This document shows, one piece after another, positions 17,960 through 27,800 of a stretch of 64,000 bases of DNA. A program made the position numbers and the translations under genes. The number at the start of each line of letters is the position of its first letter. Within the stretch, counting starts at the first letter, position 1. The notes beneath the pieces are model-generated. The model was given only the letters and a program-made list of their open reading frames with translations. It did no database searches and was not told where the DNA came from. Source of the stretch: Winogradskyella jejuensis (lineage in GTDB: Bacteria > Bacteroidota > Bacteroidia > Flavobacteriales > Flavobacteriaceae); assembly GCF_900129745.1 (NCBI RefSeq), contig NZ_FQWS01000001.1, forward strand, positions 744,001 through 808,000, given 5' to 3'.

Positions 17960-19261
17960 TTAATAATGACACTTACCGCATTCTAATCCACCCATCTGCG
18001 CTGCAGTTAACTGCTCCACTCCATATTTTTTAGATAATTGCTCGTGGATTTTTGTGTAGTATGCGTTGTCTTTAACTTTTACATTTGTTTCTCTGTGGCA
18101 ATTGATACACCAACCCATAGTTAATGGAGAATGTTGGTACATAATTTCCATTTCTTCAACTGGACCATGACACGTCTGACACTCTAACCCTGCAACAGAA
18201 ACGTGCTGCGAGTGATTAAAGTAAGCAAAGTCTGGTAAGTTGTGTATACGTATCCATTTTACAGGATTTGTTTCTCCCGTATAAGACTGCGTATTCTCAT
18301 CCCAACCAACGGCTTTGTATAATTTCTGAATTTCTGCATTGTAATCTACACCGTACTCTTGACCTTCTGCATAAGTTTCTGGTGCAACCTCTGCAATATT
18401 TTTATGACAGTTCATACAAACATTAAGCGAAGGAATACCTGAATGCTTACTTACTCTTGCAGAAGAGTGGCAATACTTACAATCTATCTTATTATCTCCA
18501 GCGTGAATTCTATGTGAATAATGAATTGGCTGAACTGGCTCATAACCTTGGTCTACACCAACTTGCATTAAATAACCATAAACAAAATACCCACTTGCCA
18601 ACAGGAAGATGATTGAAGTTACTAATACTAAGAATTGGTTTTGAACAAAAGCTTTCCAGATTGGTGTTTTCTTTTCGTCAACAGGAATCTCGATACCTTT
18701 AGCATCTGCAAAACGCTTTAGGGTACGATTTACAAGAACTAAAGCTAATGCTAACAGGCCAAATAATAAAGCTAAAGCACCTAGAATAATTGAGTTCGAC
18801 GTTGAGTCTGTGGTAGTTCCTCCTCCATCTGTTCCTGTAGCACCTCCATCAACAACAACTGGCTCTGGTTTTGGCTGAGCTGTATATGCTAAAATATCTG
18901 AAATTTGTTGATCGCTTAAACCTGGAAAGGCATTCATTGCCGTTTGATTATACTCGTTCCAAATTTTATTGGCGTAAGTATCTCCAGCCTTTATAAGCGC
19001 AGAGCTATTTCTTATCCACTTGTTTAACCATTCTCTATCAAGACCCTCTTCTTCATAGAGTCTTGCTTCAACGTTTCGTAACGCAGGACCTGTCATCTTT
19101 TTATCTAGCTTATGACATGCCGCACATTGAGAATTGAATAGAGATTTTCCGTTTGCTGGGTCACCTTCTTGGGCCAAAACAGTGGTTGAAAACGTAAGTA
19201 ATACTATGAAACCTAAACGGAGAATGCTTGAGGTTAAATTACGGTAGATAACGTGTTTCAT
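17960..19261 (-). CDS. actA: Alternative complex III multiheme cytochrome c subunit ActA, with an extra N-terminal monoheme domain
   Basis: ActA is the multiheme cytochrome of alternative complex III. Six CxxCH motifs are visible: CAACH in an N-terminal class I cytochrome domain (about residues 35-130), and CKYCH, CMNCH, CQTCH, CINCH and CGKCH in the C-terminal pentaheme domain. The two parts are joined by a Gly/Thr-rich linker and two membrane helices (NSIILGALALLFGLLALALV and FLVLVTSIIFLLASGYFVYG). An N-terminal signal peptide ends near TTVLAQ. The last heme motif lies at the very C-terminus. This is the first gene of the eight-gene act-cox operon. Confidence 0.95.
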   Translation of the reverse strand: MKHVIYRNLTSSILRLGFIVLLTFSTTVLAQEGDPANGKSLFNSQCAACHKLDKKMTGPALRNVEARLYEEEGLDREWLNKWIRNSSALIKAGDTYANKIWNEYNQTAMNAFPGLSDQQISDILAYTAQPKPEPVVVDGGATGTDGGGTTTDSTSNSIILGALALLFGLLALALVLVNRTLKRFADAKGIEIPVDEKKTPIWKAFVQNQFLVLVTSIIFLLASGYFVYGYLMQVGVDQGYEPVQPIHYSHRIHAGDNKIDCKYCHSSARVSKHSGIPSLNVCMNCHKNIAEVAPETYAEGQEYGVDYNAEIQKLYKAVGWDENTQSYTGETNPVKWIRIHNLPDFAYFNHSQHVSVAGLECQTCHGPVEEMEIMYQHSPLTMGWCINCHRETNVKVKDNAYYTKIHEQLSKKYGVEQLTAAQMGGLECGKCHY

Positions 19262-19342
19262 ATGTATAATTGAATTATCTTCTAAAATTTGGTACGATTT
19301 TTTCAGTAATTATGATAAAAATCATGTTTCTAAAAACTCAGG

Positions 19343-19350
19343 CAAAAATA
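19343..19350 (-). promoter_or_regulatory. Candidate -7 promoter box (TATTTTTG) for the act-cox operon
   Basis: Read on the minus strand the bases are TATTTTTG, matching TAnnTTTG, about 80 bases before the actA start. The -33 position reads TTC rather than TTG, so the match is partial. Confidence 0.38.
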
Positions 19351-19448
19351 AGGTATAAAGTCGATTTTAGAAATGTTAGAGAAGTCATAATAACTAATTT
19401 ATAAACGTTCTAAATAAGAATAAAGCCCTCGAATACGTTAAGAAAATA

Positions 19449-19456
19449 TAACTTTG
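19449..19456 (+). promoter_or_regulatory. Candidate -7 promoter box (TAACTTTG) for the SPOR gene
   Basis: TAACTTTG matches TAnnTTTG and lies 20 bases before the ATG at 19476, giving a very short leader as is common in Flavobacteriaceae. No TTG is present at the -33 position. Confidence 0.42.
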
Positions 19457-19475
19457 CAACATAATACATTTGACT

Positions 19476-19853
19476 ATGAATAAATTGAATATAAAACTTT
19501 TATCTTTTTTGGCTTTAGTGCTAATTTCTGCACCAATTTTTGCTCAAGATGGCACTGTAAATATTAATCAGCCAAAAGCTATTGAAAAGCTGTTAGAATT
19601 TAAAAAAGACATAAAAACTGTTGAGACTTATAAAATCCAAATTTTTAGTGGTAGTAGTTCTTTTACAGCAGAGAAAGTAAAAGCTGATTTTATGTCTACC
19701 TACGGTCAGTGGCCTGTAGAGATGGTTTTTAACACACCTAATTACAAAATTTGGGTAGGTAATTTTAGAGACCGACTTGAGGCAGACCGTGCACTTTTAA
19801 GAATTAAGAAAAATTATATGAATGCTTTTATTTTTCAGCCTAAGAAAGATTAA
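19476..19853 (+). CDS. Small exported SPOR-domain protein
   Basis: The protein has about 125 residues, with a signal peptide (FLALVLISAPIFAQ) and one SPOR domain that fills the C-terminal half: YKIQIFSGSSSFTAEKVKAD, then YKIWVGNFRDRLEADRALLR and YMNAFIF. SPOR domains bind peptidoglycan glycan strands that lack stem peptides, often at division sites. The protein would act in the periplasm, though its specific role is unknown. I chose the ATG at 19476 over the TTG at 19470 because it starts the signal peptide directly. The gene stands alone, divergent from actA and convergent with infB, with a shared bidirectional terminator downstream. Confidence 0.88.
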   Translation: MNKLNIKLLSFLALVLISAPIFAQDGTVNINQPKAIEKLLEFKKDIKTVETYKIQIFSGSSSFTAEKVKADFMSTYGQWPVEMVFNTPNYKIWVGNFRDRLEADRALLRIKKNYMNAFIFQPKKD

Positions 19854-19870
19854 AACCTTGAGTCAAGAAC

Positions 19871-19899
19871 AAAAAAAGCCGCTTCTAGCGGCTTTTTTT
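19871..19899. terminator. Bidirectional terminator between the SPOR gene and infB
   Basis: AAAAAAAGCCGCT and AGCGGCTTTTTTT form a perfect 13-base-pair stem around a TCT loop, with A and T runs on both sides. It lies between the convergent stops at 19853 and 19916, so it can terminate both transcripts. Confidence 0.9.
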
Positions 19900-19915
19900 A
19901 TGTGCGATTATATAA

Positions 19916-22633
19916 TTATTTCAGTTTCTTCTTAACCTCAACTTCTTGGAAAGCTTCTATAACATCACCTTCCTTGATGTCGTTGTAGTTTTTGATTTGC
20001 ATACCGCAATCGTAACCTTTAGATACTTCTTTTACATCATCTTTAAAACGCTTAAGTGAAGCTAACTCACCTGTGTAAATTACAACACCATCACGGATTA
20101 AGCGGATGCCTGAATTTCTATAGATTTTACCATTTGTTACCATACAACCAGCGATACTTCCAATTTTAGATACTTTAAAGATTTCTCTAATTTCGGCCGT
20201 ACCTGTAATCTCTTCTTTAAGCTCTGGAGATAACATACCTTCCATAGCATCCTTGAGATCATTGATTGCATCATAGATAATAGAATATGTACGGATATCG
20301 ATTTCTTCCTTATCAGCAATTTGACGGGCATTACCCATCGGACGAACATTAAATCCAATAATAATTGCATCCGAAGCTGTTGCCAGCAACACGTCACTTT
20401 CCGTTATTGCACCAACACCTTTATGTATAATATTTACCTGAATTTCTTCTGTAGATAGTTTCTGGAATGAATCTGTTAAAGCTTCAACAGAACCATCAAC
20501 ATCACCTTTAAGAATAATATTTAACTCTTGGAAATCACCAAGCGCGATACGTCTTCCGATTTCATCAAGTGTAATATGACGCTGCGTTCTTACGGATTGC
20601 TCACGTTGTAATTGCGTTCGTTTTGTTGCAATTTGTTTTGCTTCACGCTCGTCTTCAAAAACATTGAACTTATCACCTGCCTGAGGCGCACCATCTAAAC
20701 CTAAGATAGATACTGGTGTTGATGGACCAGCTTCTTTAATTTCTTTACCACGCTCATCGTGCATAGCCTTGACCTTACCGCTGTTCTTACCAGCTAGTAC
20801 ATAATCTCCAATTTTAAGAGTACCTGCCTGCACCAATATTGTAGATACATATCCACGTCCTTTATCTAAGTATGCTTCTACTACTGTACCAGTTGCTAGT
20901 TTATTTGGATTGGCCTTGAGCTCTAATAACTCAGCTTCTAGAAGCACTTTTTCAAGTAATTCTTTTACACCTGTACCAAATTTTGCAGAAATGTCATGTG
21001 ATTGAATTTTTCCTCCCCAATCTTCTACCAAGAGGTTCATATTGGCTAAACCTTCTTTAATCTTATCCGGATTTGCATCAGGCTTATCAATCTTATTTAT
21101 GGCGAAAACAATAGGAACACCTGCTGCTTGTGCATGAGATATGGCTTCCTTAGTTTGAGGCATAATATCGTCATCTGCTGCTGCAACAATGATGGCAATA
21201 TCTGTGACTTGAGCACCACGAGCACGCATCGCCGTAAAGGCTTCGTGACCAGGCGTATCAAGAAACGCAATTTTTTGTCCATTTTCTAGAGTTACACCGT
21301 AAGCTCCAATATGTTGTGTAATACCACCTGATTCGCCAGCAATTACGTTTTCTTCACGTATGTAATCTAATAGTGACGTTTTACCATGATCAACGTGACC
21401 CATTACGGTAACAATAGGTGCGCGTTCTACTAAATCTTCTGGATTATCTTCAACCTCTTCTATAGATTCTTCAATATCTGCAGTAACAAACTCAACAGAG
21501 TAACCAAATTCTTCTGCTACAATAGTTAATGTCTCTGCATCTAAACGCTGATTCATTGTCACCATCATACCTAAAGACATACATGCAGAGATAACTTGAG
21601 TAACACCTACATCCATCATCGTAGCAACTTCACTTACTGTAACAAACTCAGTTACTTTAAGTGTTTTACTTTCTGCTGCTTCTGCTTGTGCTTCCTTCTC
21701 AGTCTGCTCTCTGTGTTGGTCTCTTTTCTCTCTACGGTACTTTGCGCCTTTACCTTTGTTGCTTTTTCCTTGAAGTTTCTCTAGAGTTTCACGGATTTGC
21801 TTTTGTACGTCTTCTTCACTAGGCTCTTCTTTTACGACTTTAGGTCTGTTTTGACCACGTCCTTTAAAGTTACCTTTTCTATCGTTAGAGAAGTTTGGCT
21901 TACCACCATTATCTCCTGGTTTGCTAATTCTTCTACGCTTACGCTTATTGGTAGCATCACCGTCTTTTGCTTTGTCTTCTTTCTTCTTTTTAGGCTTATT
22001 AAATTGAGTTAAATCAATTTTTTTACCTGTAATATTAGGTCCACTAAGTTTTTGATACTGCGTCTTAATCTTCTCATCTACCGGCTCAGAAGTAGATTCA
22101 GATTCTTCTTTAGTATCTTCTTTTTTTGCTTTTGCGGCTTTAGGGGCTTTCTCCTCTACTGGAGCAGCCTCTTCTTTTTTAGCTTCTGGTTTAGACTTTT
22201 TTGCAGGTGCTTTTTTAGCTTCTTCCTTTTTTGGAGCTTCTGCTTTTGGCTCTTCTTTTTTAGGGGTTTCAGCCTTTGGCTCATCACCATCTAAATCGAT
22301 TTTTCCCACTTGCTTAGGGCCAGAAAGTTCTGCTTTAGCTTTTAGAACGGTTTCTTTTTCCGCTTCTTCCTTAGCTTTTTCTTCGAGCTCACGCTCACGT
22401 TTTTCTCTTAAAGCTTCCTTCTCTTTCTGCTTTGCTTCGCTTACTTCTTGAGCTTTTTCACGTTTAGTTGCATCTGTCTGAAATTCATCAGCCAATGTAT
22501 CGTAAACATCTTGAGAAATTTTTGTATTAGGGCTTTTCTCTATCTCGATACCCTTGGATTCTAGAAAATCCACAGCACGGTCTAAAGAGATATTTAATTC
22601 CCTAAGTACTTTATTAATTCTAATTTGAGCCAT
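19916..22633 (-). CDS. infB: Translation initiation factor IF-2
   Basis: IF-2 is the GTPase that brings initiator tRNA to the small ribosomal subunit. The 905 residues have the expected order: an IF2_N-type domain at the N-terminus ([20 protein letters not shown]), a long low-complexity charged linker rich in Lys, Ala, Glu and Pro (about residues 70-310), a second IF2_N motif, and the G domain with [31 protein letters not shown] and NKIDK. The beta-barrel and C-terminal initiator-tRNA-binding domains follow, ending in [20 protein letters not shown]. It follows nusA by 60 bases in the rimP-nusA-infB operon, an order conserved across bacteria. Confidence 0.97.
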   Translation of the reverse strand: MAQIRINKVLRELNISLDRAVDFLESKGIEIEKSPNTKISQDVYDTLADEFQTDATKREKAQEVSEAKQKEKEALREKRERELEEKAKEEAEKETVLKAKAELSGPKQVGKIDLDGDEPKAETPKKEEPKAEAPKKEEAKKAPAKKSKPEAKKEEAAPVEEKAPKAAKAKKEDTKEESESTSEPVDEKIKTQYQKLSGPNITGKKIDLTQFNKPKKKKEDKAKDGDATNKRKRRRISKPGDNGGKPNFSNDRKGNFKGRGQNRPKVVKEEPSEEDVQKQIRETLEKLQGKSNKGKGAKYRREKRDQHREQTEKEAQAEAAESKTLKVTEFVTVSEVATMMDVGVTQVISACMSLGMMVTMNQRLDAETLTIVAEEFGYSVEFVTADIEESIEEVEDNPEDLVERAPIVTVMGHVDHGKTSLLDYIREENVIAGESGGITQHIGAYGVTLENGQKIAFLDTPGHEAFTAMRARGAQVTDIAIIVAAADDDIMPQTKEAISHAQAAGVPIVFAINKIDKPDANPDKIKEGLANMNLLVEDWGGKIQSHDISAKFGTGVKELLEKVLLEAELLELKANPNKLATGTVVEAYLDKGRGYVSTILVQAGTLKIGDYVLAGKNSGKVKAMHDERGKEIKEAGPSTPVSILGLDGAPQAGDKFNVFEDEREAKQIATKRTQLQREQSVRTQRHITLDEIGRRIALGDFQELNIILKGDVDGSVEALTDSFQKLSTEEIQVNIIHKGVGAITESDVLLATASDAIIIGFNVRPMGNARQIADKEEIDIRTYSIIYDAINDLKDAMEGMLSPELKEEITGTAEIREIFKVSKIGSIAGCMVTNGKIYRNSGIRLIRDGVVIYTGELASLKRFKDDVKEVSKGYDCGMQIKNYNDIKEGDVIEAFQEVEVKKKLK

Positions 22634-22693
22634 AAATGCTTTTATATAATCCTAAATATATAGTTTACCAATTGATTTGCAAAAATTGGTGGT

Positions 22694-23926
22694 TTAGTCT
22701 TCGAATTCTTCTTTTAAAATTCGAATAACTTCTGATATTGTTTCTTCTTCTAAATCTGTACGCTTAACAAGGTCATTAACATCTTGCTCTAAGATACTCT
22801 TTGCAGTATCTAGTCCAGCCTTGCTAAATTCTTCGATAATCCATCCTTCTATTTCATCAGAGAACTCACTTAATTCTACATCTTCTTCTGCGCCTTCTCT
22901 AAATACATCAATTTCGTAACCTGTTAATTTACCTGCTAATCTAATATTGTGACCGCCACGACCGATAGCTTTTGATACTTCTTCTGGCTTTAACAATACC
23001 TCAGCTCGCTTGTTTTCTTCATCTATTTTTAATGAAGTTACTCTTGCTGGGCTTAATGCACGCGTTATAAATAGCTGTAAATTGTTTGTGTAGTTAATGA
23101 CATCGATATTCTCGTTACCCAACTCACGAACTATACCGTGAATTCTAGAACCCTTCATACCTACACAAGCACCTACTGGGTCAATTCTATCATCATAAGA
23201 ATCTACAGCAACTTTTGCTTTTTCTCCAGGAATACGAACGACGTTCTTAACGGTAATTAAACCATCAAAAACTTCTGGTATTTCTTGCTCGAATAACTTT
23301 TCAAGGAATAATGGCGATGTTCTAGACATAATAATCGCTGGCTTACTTCCTTTAAGCTCTACACTTTCTATAACACCTCGTACGTTTTCTCCTTTGCGGA
23401 AAAAGTCTGATGGAATTTGCTTGTCTTTTGGCAAGATAATCTCGTTACCATCATCATCTAATAAGATAATTGCTCTGTGACGGATATGGTGAACCTCAGC
23501 CGAATAAATCTCTCCTTCAAGTTCTTTAAACTGCTTGTAAATATTCGTGTTATCGTGCTCGTGAATTTTAGATATTAAATTTTGCTTTAATGCTAAAATA
23601 GAACGTCTTCCTAATTCAAAAAGCTTTACTTCTTCCGCTACATCTTCACCAACTTCGAAATCTGGTTCTATTTTTTGAGCTTCAGATAATTCAATTTCTT
23701 GATTTGGGTCTTCTACTTCACCATCTGCAACAACAATTCTGTTTCTCCAAATTTCTAAATCTCCTTTATCTGGATTTATAATAATATCGAAGTTATCATC
23801 ATCTCCATACTTCTTTTTCAATGCATTACGCAATACATCTTCTAGAATCGCCATTAGCGTAACTCTATCTATTAATTTATCATCTTTAAAATCTGAAAAT
23901 GATTCAATTAACGCTAAATTTTCCAT
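22694..23926 (-). CDS. nusA: Transcription termination/antitermination factor NusA
   Basis: NusA binds RNA polymerase and modulates pausing, termination and antitermination. The 410-residue product has the NusA N-terminal domain (MENLALIESFSDFKDDKLID), an S1 domain (GEIYSAEVHHIRHRAIILLD) and two KH domains (VGACVGMKGSRIHGIVREL and EVSKAIGRGGHNIRLAGKLT). A short acidic C-terminal segment follows. The acidic repeats of E. coli NusA are not present in full, which is usual outside Proteobacteria. It lies 11 bases after rimP and 60 before infB. NusA regulates its own operon in E. coli, and a terminator-like hairpin in the leader here makes the same plausible. Confidence 0.96.
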   Translation of the reverse strand: MENLALIESFSDFKDDKLIDRVTLMAILEDVLRNALKKKYGDDDNFDIIINPDKGDLEIWRNRIVVADGEVEDPNQEIELSEAQKIEPDFEVGEDVAEEVKLFELGRRSILALKQNLISKIHEHDNTNIYKQFKELEGEIYSAEVHHIRHRAIILLDDDGNEIILPKDKQIPSDFFRKGENVRGVIESVELKGSKPAIIMSRTSPLFLEKLFEQEIPEVFDGLITVKNVVRIPGEKAKVAVDSYDDRIDPVGACVGMKGSRIHGIVRELGNENIDVINYTNNLQLFITRALSPARVTSLKIDEENKRAEVLLKPEEVSKAIGRGGHNIRLAGKLTGYEIDVFREGAEEDVELSEFSDEIEGWIIEEFSKAGLDTAKSILEQDVNDLVKRTDLEEETISEVIRILKEEFED

Positions 23927-23937
23927 ATTAACAGGAC

Positions 23938-24402
23938 TTAAAATTTTATTATAACTTTTGCTTCTTTTATATCGTCTAAAGCAATCGTAGCTTCTTTAGT
24001 TACGGTTACTTTTCCCTTTCCTACTGGCTTTGGCTCACGAGCTTTCCATTTTAGTTGAATGGAATTTTCATCAGCTGCTTCCAGTTTACCTTCGGTTTTT
24101 TTATCGTCATTGGTTCTCACCTCTAGAGTACGACCAATATTCTTTTTATACTGTCTTGGTAATGTTAGTGGCGATGCTGCTCCTGCAGAAAGCACTTCTA
24201 AAGAAAAATCTTCTTCTTCTCTATCTAAATTATGTTCAATGGCTCTGCTTATAAACATGCAATCTTCTACCAAGACACCATTATCTCCATCGATTACTAC
24301 TTTTATAGCATTATCAGTGCCAATCGTTAGACTTATAAGAAATAAGTCTTGCCGCTCTTCTAAGGCGTTTTGTAGTAATTCTTCTGCTTTATTTTTTAAC
24401 AT
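23938..24402 (-). CDS. rimP: Ribosome maturation factor RimP
   Basis: RimP helps assemble the 30S ribosomal subunit. The 154-residue protein has the two-domain layout: an N-terminal alpha/beta domain with VVIDGDNGVLVEDCMFISRA and the YSLEVSSPG-like motif FSLEVLSAGAASPLTLPRQY, then a C-terminal SH3-like barrel (GRTLEVRTNDDKKTEGKLEA, ending EAKVIIKF). It is the first gene of rimP-nusA-infB. The ATG lies eight bases after the T run of a hairpin on the minus strand and about 60 bases after a strong promoter match, so both the start and the regulation are well supported. Confidence 0.95.
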   Translation of the reverse strand: MLKNKAEELLQNALEERQDLFLISLTIGTDNAIKVVIDGDNGVLVEDCMFISRAIEHNLDREEEDFSLEVLSAGAASPLTLPRQYKKNIGRTLEVRTNDDKKTEGKLEAADENSIQLKWKAREPKPVGKGKVTVTKEATIALDDIKEAKVIIKF

Positions 24403-24409
24403 ATGGTAT

Positions 24410-24435
24410 AAAAAGAGGGGACTTTTCGTCCCCTC
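24410..24435 (-). terminator. Terminator-like hairpin in the rimP leader (possible attenuator)
   Basis: On the minus strand GAGGGGAC, loop GAAAA and GTCCCCTC are followed at once by TTTTT, a textbook intrinsic terminator. It lies downstream of the rimP promoter and only eight bases before the rimP ATG. It would therefore stop transcription before the operon unless read through, which points to attenuation. The alternative is that it mainly blocks readthrough from the upstream tRNA. Confidence 0.75.
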
Positions 24436-24463
24436 ATATTCTTCATTTCCTTTAACAGTGGTG

Positions 24464-24493
24464 CAAATATACGATATATATTGATTTTTGCAA
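24464..24493 (-). promoter_or_regulatory. Promoter of rimP-nusA-infB
   Basis: On the minus strand TTG, 19 bases, then TATATTTG matches the Bacteroidetes consensus (-33 TTG, -7 TAnnTTTG) in both boxes and in spacing. Transcription would begin near 24457, giving a leader of about 55 bases that contains the hairpin at 24410-24435. Confidence 0.72.
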
Positions 24494-24566
24494 GGTGTTT
24501 TAATGCTATTATTCTGAATTTTTGGGAACTATACTTTAACTCTTTTGATATTAAAATCGAAAAAAC

Positions 24567-24600
24567 AAAAAATCCTCATTCGACAAAGAACAAGGATTTT
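24567..24600 (-). terminator. Terminator of tRNA-Gln
   Basis: On the minus strand AAAATCCT and AGGATTTT form a stem followed by TTTG and a further run of T, starting ten bases beyond the tRNA 3' end. It separates the tRNA transcript from the rimP promoter. Confidence 0.65.
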
Positions 24601-24609
24601 AAATTTATG

Positions 24610-24682
24610 TTGGCCTACTAGGGCTCGAACCTAGACTCTTCTGGACCAAAACCAGACGTGTTGCCAGTTACACCATAGGCCA
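24610..24682 (-). tRNA. tRNA-Gln (anticodon TTG)
   Basis: The minus strand folds into a complete cloverleaf. It has a seven-base acceptor stem TGGCCTA/TAGGCCA, an anticodon stem TCTGG/CCAGA around the loop TTTTGGT with anticodon TTG, and a T arm CTAGG/CCTAG with loop TTCGAGC. The discriminator base is A. The terminal CCA is not encoded and would be added by the CCA enzyme. The gene has its own promoter and terminator and lies just upstream of rimP. Confidence 0.96.
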
Positions 24683-24701
24683 TCATCTCAAAATGAGGAT
24701 G

Positions 24702-24731
24702 CAAATTTATAACAAAGTTTTACTTGGGCAA
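24702..24731 (-). promoter_or_regulatory. Promoter of tRNA-Gln
   Basis: On the minus strand TTG, 19 bases, then TAAATTTG fits both boxes of the Bacteroidetes consensus with the same spacing as the rimP promoter. The -7 box ends about 20 bases before the tRNA 5' end. Confidence 0.65.
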
Positions 24732-24836
24732 AAAAAAAGTGAAAAAATAATTAGGAATACTTAACGTTTGCTTAAAAGCATTAGGCTGTGTTGTATTTAT
24801 TAGTAAATTCGCCAGCATCAAAAAGTGTTAGTTTTT

Positions 24837-27800
24837 ATGACCAATTTCAACTTTAAAAAGTGGAACACAATTTTAGGATGGTTTGTGTTTGCTGTAGCTG
24901 CAATCACTTATGCCTTAACTATTGAACCAACCGTTAGTTTCTGGGACGCTGGAGAATACATTTTAACGTCATCTAAATTACAAGTTGGACATCCTCCAGG
25001 AGCACCTTTATTTCAGATGTTAGGTGCTTTTTTCTCTATTTTTGCTTTGGAGCCTTCGCAAATTGGAGCACTTTTAAATATGATGAGCGCCGTATCTAGT
25101 GCTTTTACTATACTTTTTATGTTCTGGACTGTTACTATTTTACTTCGTAAGATGGTAAAATACAATCCTGAAAAAGACCCAAAAGCTAAAGCTTTTGCTA
25201 TTCTTGGAAGTGCTTTAGTAGGGAGTTTAGCTTTTACATTTACTGACTCGTTTTGGTTTAATGCTGTAGAAACTGAAGTTTACGCCATGGCTACCTTAAT
25301 TATGGCTGTACTTTTCTACTTGGCTTTACGCTGGGAAGCTGAGATGAATACCCCTCGAGGAAACCGTTGGTTAATCCTCATTGCTTTTGTTATTGGTCTG
25401 TCTTTTGGTGTACACTTTATGGGACTATTGACTATCCCTGCAATTGGACTTATCTATTATTTTAAAAATTACAAGACCATAACAGTACAGAATTTCATTC
25501 TAGCTAATGTGGTTTCTGCTGCCATATTACTCTTCATCTTTAAATTATTATTACCAAACACACTTCGTTTCTTTGGTTGGATGGAAGTAAATATTGTGAA
25601 TACTTTTGGTTTACCTTTTCATTCTGGAACCATTATAGCAGGCTTAATTGTTATTGCTGCTTTTTATTACGGTCTTAATTACACACGCAAAAAAGGTCAT
25701 ATCCATGCAAATACGCTAACACTTTGTTTATTATTTATCTTTATTGGATTCTCCTCTTGGATGATGCTCCCAATAAGAGCAAATGCTCATGTAATTATTA
25801 ATGAGAATGACCCATCTGATGCTAGAGAACTTTTAGCTTATTATAACCTAGAGCAATATCCAGAAACGCATTTGTTTTATGGTCCTCAGTTTACCGAATT
25901 ATACTCTGGTCAAGACAAAGACCAACCTTTTGTTGACGATAAAAAGAACTACGAAAAAGACTTTGAAAAAGGCGAATACGTTATTATTAATGACTGGAAA
26001 AACGCCAAACAAAACTACAATTCTGAACACGCATCTCTACTGCCCCGAATGTGGAGTACAGAACATGCCGAAAACTACATGATGTTTACGGGAATGATTG
26101 ACTTTAAAGTTAAGCCAACCCTTGGTACTGATATTTACGAAAGCTATCTCGAAGGTGGTTATCCTGAAGAAGAAGCAAGCGTAAGAGCCAGTTACCAAAT
26201 GCAACAGATTAACCAAATGGTGAGTCAGTTTAGGCAAGCTGTTGCTCAAGGAAAAGTAGATTACGAAGATTACCACAACTTTCTTAAAGAGAACGCACAG
26301 TCATGGTTTGAAGTCGAGAAGCCATCGATGTTAGATAACGTCATGTACATGTTTCAATATCAATTTGGTTACATGTACTGGCGCTATTTTATGTGGAATT
26401 TCACTGGACGTCAAAACGATATCCAAGGAAAGTATGATGACTTTAATGGTAACTGGATTTCTGGAATCAATTTTATAGACAAATGGCATACTGGTTTATC
26501 ACAAGAGAATTTACCAAGTGACGTTAAGAATAATAAAGGCAGAAACACGTATTACTTCTTACCTCTAATTTTAGGGCTAATTGGTTTCTTCTTTTTATTA
26601 AGTGTAGACAAAAAACGCTTTTGGGTTTTATTAGTTTTCTTTTTACTCACAGGTTTAGCTATTCAGTTTTATACCAATATTAGACCTTTTGAGCCTCGAG
26701 AGCGAGATTACTCTGTTGTAGGTTCGTTTTATGTATTTGCCATTTGGATTGGCTTCGGCGTCTATGCGCTCTATGACTTATTAACCAAACAAGCTAAAAA
26801 GAGTATTGCTCCTGTCACAGCAATAACTTTGGTTTGTTTAATTGCAGTTCCAGGTGTTCTTGCAGCTAATAATTGGGATGACCATGACCGCTCAGGAAAA
26901 TACACTGCCAATTCTATGGCCAGAACGTATTTAGAATCCTGTGCACCTAATGCCATATTATTTACCATTGGTGATAATGATTCGTTCCCATTATGGTACT
27001 TACAAGAGATTGAAGGTGTCCGCCGAGATGTTCGTGTGGTGAATACAAGTTTATTCCAAACAGCATGGTATATAGACCAAATGAAACGTAAGGCGTATAC
27101 AAGTGACCCTATTCCTTCTCAATTAACACATAAACAATATCGAGATGGAACTAGAGATTATACATTCTATCGAGAAATCAGTGACAAAATAGCCAAGGAC
27201 ACATTAGATATTAAACAGTTTATGGATTTTGTAAGCAGTGATAAACCTTCTACAAAACTTCGCCATTTAGTGAGGTCTCAAGGCGAAAACCCTGCAGGAT
27301 ATCCAACTTATTTCTTAAACTCTAATTACTATCCTACAAAGAATATTAGAATTCCTGTGGATAAAGCAACTGTGCTTAAAAACGGAATTGTAAAGCCTAA
27401 AGATGCTGACAAAATTGAACCGTACCTAGATATAAAAATATCTGGAAGCGCAGTTTACAAGAACCGATTATTAATGCTAGATATTATAGCAAATAATAAT
27501 TGGGAACGCCCTATCTATTTTAGTGGTGGTGCCTTTGCAGACGAAGATTACATTTGGATGAAAGACTACCTACAGCTAGATGGACTTTGCTACAAATTAG
27601 TGCCTATTAAAACGCCTGTAGATAAAGCTAACCCATTTGACATGGGACGTGTAGATCCAGAATTAATGTACGACCTCGTTAAAGACTGGGATTGGGGCGG
27701 TAGCGGAGAAGATATCTATCATGATGTTGAAACACGTAAAAACGGTATTACCTATCGCGGAAATATTGCACGTGGTATTGAAGCCCTCTTAGATGAAAAG

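Larger units (their letters stand above)
24403..24836. other. Intergenic region between rimP and the GT117 gene
   Basis: This is the only gap above 300 bases without a protein gene. From left to right it holds the rimP leader hairpin, the rimP promoter, a terminator, tRNA-Gln and the tRNA promoter. About 105 bases of A/T-rich DNA remain before the plus-strand gene at 24837, with no convincing promoter box for that gene. Confidence 0.8.

Noticed and set aside
21797-22294. Plus-strand ORFs opposite the infB linker, rich in Phe and Leu
   Set aside because: They are antisense to the Lys/Glu/Ala-rich linker of IF-2 and their composition follows from that; no signal or start supports them.
24059-24484. 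141-residue plus-strand ORF across rimP and its leader
   Set aside because: It lies antisense to rimP and the rimP promoter, and has no family or domain pattern.
24702-24836. Promoter for the GT117 gene in the tRNA-Gln region
   Set aside because: No TAnnTTTG box is found on the plus strand at a suitable distance; a TAACGTTTG stretch has the wrong spacing.
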